DNA from: Selaginella tamariscina
Lineage: Eukaryota; Streptophyta; Lycopodiopsida; Selaginellales; Selaginellaceae
Assembly: GCA_003024785.1 (NCBI GenBank)
Contig: PUQB01000006.1
Coordinates: 657,817-721,816 of the forward strand
Direction of reading: 5' to 3'
DNA length: 64,000 nucleotides
This document shows, piece after piece, positions 33,061 through 44,678 of the stretch. The notes under the pieces were generated by a model. It was not told the DNA's origin, made no database searches, and was given only the letters and a program-made list of their open reading frames with translations. A program made the position numbers and the translations under genes. Numbering within the stretch: position 1 is the stretch's first letter; each line of letters starts with the position of its first letter.

Positions 33061-34169
33061 TGTCAGAGTTTTAACCCAAAGGGCCAACATGGCAACACGT
33101 GGCCGCAAGTGGCCATTCGGCGTCATCACCTGTGTGAGCAACGCTAAGTCTTCCAAGATAACCCTAAGAGTCTGACTTAGAGCCCAATTAGGCAAAAGAC
33201 TTAACGTCTACCCTAAGTCCCCTAGAATGACCATCCTCTGAACCTTAAAGGATAACCCGAGTAGACTTTAAGATCCTGTCCTAGTTGTATATGACTTGAC
33301 CATTTACTTTGGACATTGACTGTTGTTACCTACTGTACTATGTTGATGGACCCTAGATGTAGTGAAAAACAGTGCACTTAGGTGTTTAGGGGTAATCTGG
33401 CCAGTATCTTTAAATGTCGCAAAAAACTCTAAGCAAAGTAACACTTATCTTTAAAAACCCACCCCGATTTTGACGTCCTAGTTAATATGAGTTTGGCATG
33501 TTAAATAGGGTTAGAACACCCCTAAGGTTGACCTAACCCTAGGGTTGCCCTAACCCACGCCCTAAACCCCTTGGGTAGGGTTTAGGGGTAGGGGTTAGTG
33601 TGCAAACTCATCTCATTAACTAAGGGGTTGGCATTCTGTGCCAGCCCCTTACACATATAGGAAAAGAGGGGGGCTCCGTCACATAAATAAGGTAGAGTAT
33701 AAGTAGGAGAGCTCCTGGGTTCATGACTGAGTTAGTTGCTCTTCTGCCGGTGCAAGCTTTAGCTTGTGTCGTTAAGGTACAACCCTCTATTGTGCCGCCC
33801 TAACTTCCAGATGATAGGGGTACGTCCTCCTTCGGGTATCTTACCCTTACGTGGCAAATCCATGCATGGGAGGTCTTGTCGGGATGTACGTTCCAAGAGG
33901 CAGAGGTTGTGGCTTATCTCCAACCTCCTCCTTCACGTCAAGCTAGGTGTAGCACTCATGCCCAAGCAAAGCACATCCATGTCCTTGAACAGGCTGTGGG
34001 TGTGGGATCTTGTTTGACAGGTTCACATTACCAGTTCTTGAGGGTTCACTAGGGTTCTAGAGTTGGCATTTAAGGGCCACGTTTGTGGCACTTGGTGCAA
34101 CTCTCAATCTAAAGGGCTATGGCATGATAGCCCACATCATGGAAGGCATGTCACATGGAGATGTGACAT
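33061..34169. repeat. Head-to-head LTR chimera next to Dof relic 1
   Basis: 33061-~33287 is the first ~227 bases of a minus-oriented family LTR (TGTCAGAGTTTTAACCC...). It abuts without spacer a plus-oriented LTR beginning ~17 bases in (33288-34169), which stops at the GTCACATGGAGATGTGAC hairpin where Dof relic 1 begins. No primer site or interior is present. The same minus-then-plus arrangement, with another breakpoint, occurs at 40483-43379. Confidence 0.75.
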
Positions 34170-34616
34170 CACAACCACACACTCAAGATGCAGTTGAACT
34201 TCCAGTTGCTAAGCCACCACAACCTATTCAAGGTACTACCGATAGTGGTGAGATTGAGCAGCCTAACAAGGGCAAGGGTCCAGGAGACCTAGAAAACATG
34301 CAACTCCAAAGTTTGCAAAGAATGTCAAGTGTACGTTTCTGTGGTTCAAGAGACATCAGCTACCAGGGAATTAACAATAAGAGAGTCAGCCAAGGTTCAA
34401 TTGTAAGGAATGCGAAATGAGATTTACACCCGAGCCAGACTAACTGCAAAACGGCAGAAGAAATGGAATGAGATGAATGGGGTGGATAAGGATGAGTCTT
34501 AGTTTAACTCATAGTCTGTCTTCGAGGGTTGCCTGAGACATTTAAGTGTTGGTTTTGGTTGTATGAGTTTTGGAGTTTTATTTGGGATGTAATTAAGTAG
34601 TTTTATACATATAGTA
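34170..34616 (+). pseudogene. Dof-like zinc-finger exon relic, copy 1
   Basis: 447 bases matching 39145-39592. One frame encodes a basic AT-hook-like stretch (GKGPGRPRKH type), and another the finger half CKEC. The finger follows the Dof spacing. Indels scatter it over three frames: at the RCF/FCG boundary, in the linker, and after FTPE. It reads ..KKWNEMNGVDKDES-stop near 34500. Everything 5' of the exon is replaced by an LTR fragment. Its 3' flank (34617 on) is the normal gene end. Confidence 0.6.
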
Positions 34617-34719
34617 CATGTATACCTTACGCTACAAGAGGAGAGAGAGATGCAACATGTACAAAAGTGTACGAATTTCATAGGCTCACTAACGTAGCGG
34701 TACTCCATAGACCACACGA

Positions 34720-36165
34720 AAGAACCTTATCCATCCATCCGCAAGCTACTCAGTAGCCGTATGCATGCTTAACCAAATGTTATCTATCCACACACCAACA
34801 CATCACTAACAGCTGGACTAGGTGCATCGTTCTGTGGTGGTGGAACTGCACTTGAGGACGTTTCTACAATTTTCAACAATCTCCTAAACTCGCTTAATAG
34901 AGCAGGCTGCTTTCACAAAGGAGATGTAAAGCCTCAGCCATATCTAAAAAAGAAAACCCTAGTAGCCTCTCCAACTGCATGACCAACGTTGAATCTCTAA
35001 CAAGGATTACACATGGCTGCATGGGTAGCATTGAAAAATGTTGATACAATTCCACTTCCCACTGCCAAAGTGCTTGCTTCCATTCATCACACCAAATTCA
35101 AAAACTCATACTTGTAAAAGTGTCCTCACTTGCGCGTTGAAATCTTTCTAGTTTCCCTTTCGATCACATTCCACAAATATATAATAATAGCTTTCATATC
35201 TTACCTTTACACTAACTTCTTCAAAGGGAGTAATTAATGTTAATAGTGTAATTTGTTGGTCTCTCCCAACAGTACTGTTATATTGATTTAGAATCCACTT
35301 TTCTTTTCGATTTCAACCTTTTGTCACAATATAATATATAAAGAACCCAAGGATTAACAAGCACATCTTTAATGTTCTAGATTCGGACTTTTATTTTTTA
35401 TTTGAATGTTTGGAAAGTGTAGAAGGAAATACCTTCAAAACTTCAAGTTTAGACGCCACAATTACATTTCTTTAGACCCTCTTAATACCCTAGTATTATA
35501 GACACTTTACTGTAAAACACATATAGTTTTACATATGTACTCAAGTTTTAATGTTTGAGTACACACGCATATTCTATACCCCATTTTTGAAGTGAACACC
35601 CTAGGAGTTTTTTACACTTGCACACTAAATGAATGTATTTTCTTAGATATGACTAAAATAAATATTAGTGTTCTTTTATGAGACATATTATTTAACTAAA
35701 CAAATACACACCTCCAGTCGTTCCAATCTGGACTTTATATAATTTTAGAATTAGAGGATCTTTCTTACTCTTTGTTATAACATTCATATCCATTGATCAA
35801 TGCATTAATTATCTTGAGCTTACGATTTTATGTAGACCCATAGTAGATGCGTTTGTTAGTGTGGTCTTGATTGGAGGTTGTTCTTGGTTCCAAAGTATTT
35901 ACAACAGCATTACATATAAAGCTTAATATATTTGGGCTCCCTAATTAAAATATTATAAACTTAAGCTATGAGCTTGTATAAAATATATATATATATATAT
36001 ATATATATTTGTGATTTCTTAATTAAATTAAATTTTTTTGAAATAGTTTATGATTAAATTAATTCTTATTATGCAAAAGATTTTTTTTTTCTTTAATTAC
36101 AAGAATAAAATAATAAGATGTTTGGCGGTAGATCATGACTCAATAAATTGAATTATGAGATAACC
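34720..36165. other. AT-rich intergenic, no gene recognised
   Basis: No supported ORF. Contains an (AT)n microsatellite at ~35979-36008. Confidence 0.5.
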
Positions 36166-36938
36166 CATTTATTTTAGATTTGTAATGCTTATGAGAAAAT
36201 TATTATTTTTAAAAAAAATTAAATATTAATTTTATTTTATTTTCTTATAAATTTCAAGAAGAAAATTATTTATCATCAATATACATTGTGTAAAAATGAC
36301 CTAAATGTAGTATTTTACATTAGACATATTAACACTAAAAAGTTTATATTAAGATGCACTATAAAGGACTATAATAATATGATAGTAAATAAGAATTTCA
36401 TCAGAATATTTATATAATGTACCTCTTATCTCTTCCTTAATTGTTATATTAGGCAATATATTATAAATTTAATACCTTCTACTTTTAATATGCTATTAAT
36501 TTTTGTTCAATGAATGCTATAATTTATTAAAGGGTAGAATACAAATAAAATATTCTAAAGAATATTTTATTTCAAACATATATTCTAAAGAATATTCCTT
36601 TAATATTAGAAAATGCTAATTAAATAGCTAAAATTGTTAATTATTAGGAAATGGGACTATAGCCATGCCCATTTTAGTTACAACTTGCATTTATTTTAGA
36701 TTTGTAATGCTTATGAGAAAATTATTATTTTTTAAAAAAATTGTAAATATTAATTTTATTTTATTTTCTTATAAATTTTAAAGAAGAAAATTATTTATCA
36801 TCAATATACATTGTGTAAAAATGAAAGCGTGCACACCTAAATGTAGTATTTACATTAGACATATTAACACTAAAAAGTTTATATTAAGATGCACTATAAA
36901 GGACTATAATAATATGATAGTAAATAAGAATTCATCAG
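36166..36938. repeat. X-Y-X' arrangement: repeat Y between ~240-bp direct copies
   Basis: X (36166-36404) and X' (36688-36938) are near-identical (atttattttagatttgtaat ... aagaattcatcag). Between them lies Y (36405-36690), the same repeat as 12729-13017. X' differs by small indels and an added aagcgtgcac phrase. A 240-base duplication is far longer than a transposition footprint, so tandem duplication, recombination or an assembly join is more likely. Confidence 0.75.
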
Positions 36939-37775
36939 CTAAATAATGAATTGAGTTGCAACATACACGTATAATATATATATATATATAAATAGATAAA
37001 CATAAGTTTACCGAATGTTCGAATTTATTATATGCATACAATTTTTTAATTTATGTTGTCTCACCTCTCTGGTATTGAATAACTTTGAATTAATTATCTA
37101 TACTAAAATAGGAGAACGCAAATGAAAACACTGAGACAATTAAAATATTAAAGTATTCCACGTTATCACACGTGTGTGTAACATAGATTGTGCAACATAT
37201 ATCATTAAATGTAGATGTCTAGCACAAAATATGCTGCCACGTGTCGCTACAATAAATACCCACCACACGCAGCACACAGGTTTTTTTTGTCCCTTAAATA
37301 GGGCGTGCCTAAGTTGTCTTGCCTAGGGTATCTGGCGCGCCGCAGTTGCTTAAAATCCCTTTTTCTCCTACAGTTCTGTAAGCACATTTAATTGTGTATT
37401 CTTGCATATATCTCACTCCGTTTTTTACTTTTTGTGTATATCGCTTGGGGATCGTGGGGATTTGTTTGATTTTATGTGGTTATGCAGGGAGTGTTCTGTC
37501 GTGTGTCGCTCTAATAAACAGTCCCCCACCTTGTACTGCATAAATTAACATTGATACACATCACTTTAAGGTTCTGCGTTGTCTGACTCAGGTATGTGAG
37601 GTGTTATGCTCCTTGACAGCAGTGCTTTTCTCCCTCTCCTGGATTCTATTAGTGCGCGCGTGTGTCTATGTGTTCCGTTTCTTTGTTCTCTCGAATTGGT
37701 TTGGATTGTAGTGCAATTTTTTTCACGTGGGTTGTTAATTTAGATGTACTAATCTCCTTGAGTTAGGTTTCTATC

Positions 37776-38220
37776 ATGGAGTACTTGGGTTCAACCTTCT
37801 TGAAGACCATACATCACCCTAGCGATTTCTTTTCATGTGTAAGTGTTTGCACGTTCTCATCTCGCTATATGTTAAATGTGAAATACTGTCACCTGATCTC
37901 TCATTCGTGGCCTGTTATGTTCTCAAGGGACTCCCACGCGGCGTGAACTGGCTCCGTAGATGCTTCAACTCCCAAATTAATGATCAAGGACGTCTCCAGA
38001 TGATGATGGCACCAAGGTAACACTACATTATGGAGAACTCCTCACTGTTTGACAAGGGATGGGATAAATTTCTCCGCGACAACGCTGTGGAAGCTGGAGA
38101 TACCATTGTCTTTAGAGCTGTTGGCGCAGCGGAGCTTCAAAGCCAGAGTGTACGGGAGATGGCGTTCCCAAACGCGAGAAAGCTATCCAGCAAAATCCGC
38201 AGGTACCATATGATATTTAA
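37776..38220 (+). pseudogene. B3 DNA-binding domain exons, frameshifted
   Basis: ATG 37776 opens a 21-codon exon (MEYLGSTFLKTIHHPSDFFSC) ending at a phase-0 GTAAGT donor (37839). Its FLKTI..PSDF text is the first strand of a plant B3 domain. The second part reads LPRGVNWLRR, then GTKVTLHY, then SSLFDKGWDKFLRDN, EAGDTIVFRAVG, which are the middle and last B3 strands, with frame changes near 37975-38035. A GT donor follows at 38201. B3 domains bind DNA in the nucleus; all known ones are from green plants. Upstream, 37200-37770 looks like promoter and leader. As read it is broken, but each piece is well conserved, so decay is recent or the breaks are sequence errors. Confidence 0.7.
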
Positions 38221-38566
38221 CAAAGTATGTGTGTAGTGCACATTGTTATCCGTTGTTAGATGTATGTTATTTTCTCTATCTTGTTCCTTACACAAGACTC
38301 TCAGTTGTCGTCATCAAGTGTATGGGGTTTGCATTGCAATACCTAGGCATATATTTCTTATAACAATCGGTAATTTAATTATATCTATAGTGCATACATA
38401 CATAAATGTACCTACTATACCGAGAGAGCGTTTGTCAAATATACCTAGTGCATGTAGATTAACATCTTGATAAATAAATAAATAGCCTTGGGAGAATCCT
38501 AGGGTACAGAGAGGCTGCCGAGGTGTAATCTCTAAAATCCCCTTTTTCTGATTGTTCACACAATTA

Positions 38567-38724
38567 GATGGTGAAAGCTGTATGCCAAGCGTGCAAAAAA
38601 CAGTGGATGTGGCAGTAGATCGTGCTGCTGGGGATACAGTGTGCATGGAGTGCGGACTTGTTCTTGAGGAGAGGGTTGAGCGAAAGGCGCTCGTTGATGA
38701 TTATGGCTCTAACGATGGTGATCC
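38567..38724 (+). pseudogene. TFIIB-like zinc-ribbon exon, one frameshift
   Basis: After an acceptor (ACAATTAG) the exon reads MVKAVCQACKK. Then, shifted by one base at an A6 run, TVDVAVDRAAGDTVCMECGLVLEE. Together they give CX2C-X16-CX2C with the DxxAGDxVCxxCGLVLEE signature of the N-terminal zinc ribbon of TFIIB/Brf proteins. In those proteins the ribbon contacts RNA polymerase; here no cyclin-fold core follows. A GTAATG donor lies at 38725, and the phase fits an acceptor CTGCAG ending at 38940. Confidence 0.7.
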
Positions 38725-38940
38725 AAGTAATGCTCCTCTCCCATGTTTGATCGTACGTACATATTTATATGTAAGTGTTCTGTGTATGCAACGTATTGCG
38801 CGCGTTGTGTTTATTTTTCCGACTATCTCTTTCTTACTTCTGTAGATTAGTTCTTTGCTTTTAGATATATATTATTATTTATCAAGAAAGTTTTATATCC
38901 ATTTTATAACAAGTTTATATCCATTACAGATATTCTGCAG

Positions 38941-39451
38941 CAATGAATAGAAAAGAAGAAATATACTTGCTGAGACTGGGAGGAGCTGGAGATATACGGG
39001 CCAAGAACTCAAAGGAGATCGGAAATCCTAGGAGAGCTGAATTTGGAAAGGTGCCTAAGGAAGGAGCTCTCGCACTAATAATACTTGGGAAAGGCACTGA
39101 TAAAGAAGACAAATACTTTTATGGTGCCCCTTCTTCAAGCACTGCACAACCACACAGCACTCAAGATGCAGTTGAACTTCCAGTTGCTAGCCGCCACAAC
39201 CTATTCAAGGTACTACCGATAGTGGTAGATTGAGCAGCCTAACAAGGGCAAGGGTCCAGGGAGACCTAGAAAACATGCAACTCCAAAGTTTGCAAAGAAT
39301 GTCAAGTGTACGTTTCTGTGGTTCAAGAGACATCAGCTACCGGGAATTAACAATAAGAAAGAGAGTCAGCCAATTCAATTGTAAGGAATGCGAAATGAGA
39401 TTCACACCCGGCCAACTAACTGCAAAACGGCAGAAGAAATGGAATAGATGA
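38941..39451 (+). pseudogene. Basic segment plus Dof-like finger exon, copy 2
   Basis: The open segment MNRKEEIYLLRLGGAGDIRA through SSSTAQPHSTQDAVELPVA (to 39233) is unrecognised. Then, in shifted frames, come an AT-hook-like GKGPGRPRKHATP, KCTF/FCGSRD and NCKECEMRFTPGQ (39280-39450), ending KKWNR-stop at 39449-39451. With the shifts allowed, the four Cys follow Dof spacing (CX2C, ~21-22, CX2C) and the loop keeps a NNKKESQP-like stretch. Dof fingers are plant-specific. The 3' flank is cut off at 39592 by LARD interior sequence, whereas copy 1 keeps it. A two-base difference from copy 1 moves the stop. Confidence 0.6.
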
Positions 39452-39592
39452 ATGGGGTGGATAAGGATGAGTCTTAGTTTAACTCATAGTCTGTCTTCAA
39501 GGGGTTGCCTGAGACATTTAAGTGTTGGTTTTGGTTGTATGAGTTTTGGAGTTTTATTTGGGCTGTAATTAAGTAGTTTTATACATATAGTA

Positions 39593-40482
39593 ACTTCACA
39601 ATCAAGTTAGTTGAGTTAGCTAACTTGAATACAAAGTGCACGCTTACAACCAACTAAGGTTTTAAAATTATACTTTATTCAAATCAGGTGACTTGAACTT
39701 AGTAAACTATTTTACCTAATGTTACTTGTAGCTAGCGTCATCAAAATATTGCGAACATCGGACAATACTTTGATTACATTGAATCTAAGAACCAACTACT
39801 TAACATATTCATCAAATGTTAATATGACATTTCATTGTATTATAAATTCAATGTTTGCTCTGGAGTTACACTCTGGAAAACATGCACTATAATGAGAGCT
39901 TATTTTACACTTTAGTTAAAATGTAATATTCCCTCTTATGTTTAAAATGCCCCTTTTTCCAAAGTCAAAGATGCACATTTGAACATAAGTCTTTCCCCAT
40001 TTGAACACATTGTTGGACCCAATATTGAAGCCAAAACTCAATGGACACTGTATGTTTCCAAATCATGTGTTATCCCAAATTCAAACACCTTAAAGAAAAA
40101 GAAAAATTTTCATTAATGTGTAGACTTAGGATATCACAAGACACACCTCACAAGACTTAGTTTATAAGCCAGAACAAACTAACACGCCACATCTTGTGGA
40201 GTATATGGTAAGGTAACATGAACATCCATAAGGTAAAGTAACCTGGCATACAACTTGGAAGTTGCCTTCCAAGTGTTACCTTTGGACATTTGAGTCTATA
40301 ACCCACACTCACTTAAGAAGTAGGTGTACTCTGAAGAGTTATACATCTCAGGACCAACTCTCCACGCAGAATTCAGACGTTAGCCAAAAGTGATAAAGTT
40401 CAAGATTTAGAACTAACTAAACCCTAACCACACCACACTTTAGGCAGTCCTACTAACCGTAAAGAATGGCTCCGATACCAAT
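39593..40482 (-). mobile_element. LARD interior end fragment
   Basis: Matches copy A 6998-7900 (minus orientation) up to and including a primer site. It starts mid-element exactly where the Dof relic stops, so its left boundary is a rearrangement breakpoint. Belongs to a lost fourth minus-oriented copy. Confidence 0.8.
40468..40482 (-). promoter_or_regulatory. tRNA-Met(i) primer site, fragment at 40 kb
   Basis: Minus strand reads ATTGGTATCGGAGCC beside the LTR start at 40483; one base off the copy A site. Confidence 0.8.
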
Positions 40483-41125
40483 TGTTAGAGTTTTAACCCA
40501 AAGGGCCAACACTGGCTGCCAAGTGGCCATTCGGTGTCATCACCTTGTGTGCAACGCTAAGTCTTCCAAGATAACCCTAAGAGTCTGACTCAGGGGCCCA
40601 ATTAGGCAAAAGACTTAGAGTCCTACCCTAAGTCCCCTAGAAAGACCATCCCCTGAACCCTAAAGGATAACCCGGGTAAACTTTAAGATCCTATCCCAGT
40701 AAACCTAGACAGGCTCATGCCCTAACCCCACAAAGGAGTGTTCTCACACATACCCCCATGACAGAGCTAAGGCATCGTCACTTACCCCTCGAGGAATCAC
40801 CCCATTCGGGAGTACAACCCCTTTAGGGCGACAAAGGGTACCCTGAACCACGACTAACCCCTAAGGGTTTGAGTGGCCAAGTCATACCCTAGACCTAGGG
40901 CTAGTACTAGTGAGACACGAGTGTGCGCCGTAGTGGACACGAGTGTTCTGCTAAGCAAACTCCTTAAAGCTAAATTTGAATAACCCTAAGTAATGACCTT
41001 ACGAGTGTCTCATGATAGGGCTTTTGCTAATGAGCTTAGGTTGTCAACCCTTAGATCCTAAGGAGAACACCCCCTAGCCAGGTGTCCAAAGCACACCTAG
41101 TTACAAGACCTAACCTCCCTTGAGC
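40483..41125 (-). repeat. Minus-oriented partial LTR
   Basis: First ~640 bases of a minus-oriented LTR (TGTTAGAG... to ...cctcccttgagc), then an abrupt switch to a plus-oriented LTR at ~41126. Confidence 0.8.
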
Positions 41126-42386
41126 AAAGCTAGCACTTCCATCTAGAAAACTCTTACCTTGGTTTTTCGTGTCCCGGTTGGATTAATGGCTAGTTCTGGT
41201 GAGTTCGGCATGTCGGATATGCTTAGAAATACCCCCAGGTTTGACAAGTTAGTTTAGGGTCGATGGAATAACTCACCAAGTATGTTCCTCTGGGAATGAG
41301 ATTTCAGTGCTAGCCCACTTATGTAAATAGGAAAACAAGGGGGGGGCCTCTGTCACATAAATAAGGTAGTATATAGAGTGAGGGTTCCTGGGTTCATGAA
41401 TTGAGCTCGTTACTCTTCTCCCTGTGCAAGCTTTACTTGTGTCGTCAAGGCACAACCCCTATTGTGCCGCCCTAACTTCCAGATGCCAGGGGTACGTCCC
41501 ACCTTCGGGGTAGCTTAACCCTTAAACGTTGGCGAATCCATGCCTGGGAGGTCTTTCAGAAATGCACGTTCCAAGAGGCAGAGGTTGAGGCTTGTCTCTA
41601 GCCTCCTCCCCACGTCAAGCTAGGGTAGCACTCACGGCAAGTAAGGCACATCCGTGTCCTTGTTCAACTGTGAGCGTGGGATCTTGTTTGACAGGTTCAT
41701 GTTACTTGGTTCCTAGGGTTCATTAGGGTTCTAGAGTCGGCATTTAGGAGCCACGTTTGTGCACTTTGTGCAACTCTTGAATCTACGGGCTATGGCATGA
41801 TAGCCCACATCGGGGAAGGTAGTGTCACATGGAGATGTGACACTGGGCTAAACGTCACATGGTACAACGCTCAAGGCACGCCCTTTGGGGTTATGTCGAG
41901 GGCTTGTCGCCAAGGGGTTGGATACTTTAGCAAACAGACATGCTTGTGCTTGCACTAGGGTGCTAAGCCTTGGGCATCCACTCAAGAGAGGTTAGGTCTC
42001 ATAACTAGGTGTGCTTTGGCACACTAGGCTAGGGGAGTGTTCTCCTTGGAATTCAAGGGTTGAACAACCTAAACATGTTAGCAGGAGCCCTTTCGTGAGG
42101 CACTCGCAAAGTCATGTGCTTAAGGTTATCCCAAACCTAGCCTTAAGGAGTTTGCTTAGCAGAACACTCGTGTCCGCCTACGGCGCACACTCGTGTCCTC
42201 ACTAAGTACTAGCCCTAGGTCTAAGGTATAACTTGGCCACTCAAACTCTTAGGGGTTAGTCATGGTTCATGGTACCCCTTGTCACCCTAAAGGGGTTGTA
42301 CTCTCGGATGAGGGTGATTCCTCAAGGGATAAGTGACGATGCCTTAGCTCTGTTCAGGGGTAAGTATGGAACACACGTCTCCTTGA

Positions 42387-43036
42387 TGTCAAGCCACGAT
42401 CCAGGAACCAGGAAGAGAACAGGATTCCAAGGACAGGAAGGCTGGACTCAGGAACAGGACCGAGAGCAGGACAGGAACTAGGAATAGGAACATGACGGAT
42501 CTAGGAGCAGGACAGGATCAGGATAGATCCGGAAGCAAGACAGGAAAGCGCATGACAAGATCCAGGAACAAGACAGAAGCAGGACAGGATCCAGGAGCAG
42601 GACAGGAAACAGGAGCGAGACAGGAACAGGACAGGAAACAAGACAAGAACAAGACAAGACGAGATTGATCGTAGTAAGACTGGTGTTGATAGTAACTGAT
42701 TGTACAATAATTAGGTCGGAGCTTTTATGCTCACAACTCCAAGAGCTAATCTAGGCATGAGTGCTAAAAGTGGTTGCATGCATGCAAAAGTGATTGCATG
42801 CATGCAGAGGCTAAGATGAGTCCACATGTCCCTTGTCCTCTAGGCATATCCTGTGGCATATCCTATAGGAATATCCTGTAGGAATATCCTACAACCGAAT
42901 CCTGTGTCCGGAATCCTGGTAGGAATATTCTGTAGGAAAGTCCTGCAACCCATATCCTGTATCCGGAATCCTGTAGGAAAGTCCTGCAACCCATGTCCTG
43001 TATCCGGAATCCTGTACTCTGTATCGGGTCGTGACA
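42387..43036 (-). mobile_element. Solo LTR of the gypsy G2 family
   Basis: 650 bases, edges TGTCAAGCC ... GGTCGTGACA, with perfect CTTGA duplication (42382-42386, 43037-43041). It interrupts the copy B 5' LTR within a phrase (acacgtctccttgatg.ggg) that is intact in other LTRs. Confidence 0.92.
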
Positions 43037-43380
43037 CTTGATGGGGTTAGGGCATGAGCCTGTCTAGGTCTTCTAGGGCAAGACCCTAAGTCAACTAGGG
43101 TTATCCCTCAAGGGTTTTGGGGGTAGACACTCTAGGGAGACTTAGGCTAAACCCTAAGTCAACTAGGGTTATCCCTCAAGGGTTCTGGGGGCAGACATTC
43201 TAGGGAGACTTAGGCTAAACCCTAAGTCTCCTGTCCACTTGGGCATTAGAGTCTAACCCTAGGGGTCGTTGGGGTTGTTCTGGGAAACTTAGCGTTGCTC
43301 ACACAGGGTGATGACGCCGAATGGCCACCTGGCAGCCACGTGTTGCCACGTGTTGGCCCTTTGGGTTAAAACTCTGACAA

Positions 43381-43394
43381 TTGGTATCGGAGCC
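43381..43394 (+). promoter_or_regulatory. tRNA-Met(i) primer site, copy B
   Basis: TTGGTATCGGAGCC immediately after the LTR end; confirms plus orientation. Confidence 0.88.
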
Positions 43395-44678
43395 ATTCTC
43401 TGCGGTCAGGGACTACCTAAAGTGTAGTGTGTTTTAGGGTTTAGTTAGTTCTAAATTTTTGAAGTACTCTATCACTTTCGGCTAACGTCTGAATTCTGCG
43501 TGGAGAGTTGGTCCTGAGATCTATAACTCTTCAAAGAACATTACTTAATAAGTGGGTGTGGGTTATGGACTCCAATGTCGAAGGTAGCACTCGGAAGGCA
43601 ACTTCCAAGTTGCATGCCAGGTTATTTTCTCTAGGTTACTTGACCTTAAGGTTGTCCAGGTTACTTTACCATATTTTCCACAAGACGTGGCGTGTTAGTT
43701 TGTTCTGGCTTACAAACTAAGTCTTGTGAAGTGGATCATGTGATATCTAAGCTTACCATTATTGAAAATTTTTCTTTTTCTTTAAGGTGTTTGAATTTGG
43801 GATAACACATGATTTGGAAACAGACAGTGTCCTTGAGTTTTGGCTTAGTCAAGATTCAATATCGGATCCAATAGTGTTTCAAACGGGGAAAGACTTATGT
43901 TCAAAGTGCGTCTTTGACTTCGGGAAAAGGGGCATATTCAAACATAAGAGAATACTACATTTTGACATAAAGTGTAAAATAAGCTCTTATTATAGTGCAT
44001 GTTTCCGAGAGTGTAACTCTAGAAGCAGACTATGGTGATGAACTTATAATACAACGAATGTCAAATATTAACATATGATAAATATGTTAAGCAATGGTTT
44101 GAAGATCCAATGTAATCAAAGTATTGTCCGATGTTCGCAATATTTTGATGACGCTAGCTGCAAGTAACATTAGGTGAATAGTTTACTAAGTTCAAGTCCT
44201 TGATTTGAACAAAGTATAACTTGAAACCTTAGTTAGTTGTAAGCGCGCACTCTGTATTCAAGTTAGCTAGCTCGACTAACTTGATTATGAAGTTCTCATA
44301 TGGGATCATGAGAGAGACTTAGATAATACAGCTTGAGGATTTCGTTTCTTATCAATAAGTTTTGGGATAGATGGCATGATCTATCAGAAAGAGAATGTTG
44401 GAAACATACGTTTACATTTTCAGTTTACTGAGTAATAAGGACTTGCATAGTGAAGGCGTTCGGCGCACACTTGTGCATTTTCATTGTTAACTCTTTAATC
44501 TTGAAATTGTAACGTTGTTTGCAATGTGGGGATAAGCTCTTGAACAAGGGTGATTCCTTGGTTAAGAAGAGCATGATTTGGGATTCTTCACTTTGTTTAT
44601 CGACTAAGTAAGGAAACTTGCTAAGTTTGATAACTTATGTGAGAATTACAATGAGCTAGTAATAGTCGGATTTCCATT

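Noticed and set aside
43508..44038. Open frames in the LARD interior as a possible Gag
   Set aside because: Not preserved between copies (frames differ in A, C and E) and no Gag or zinc-knuckle features.
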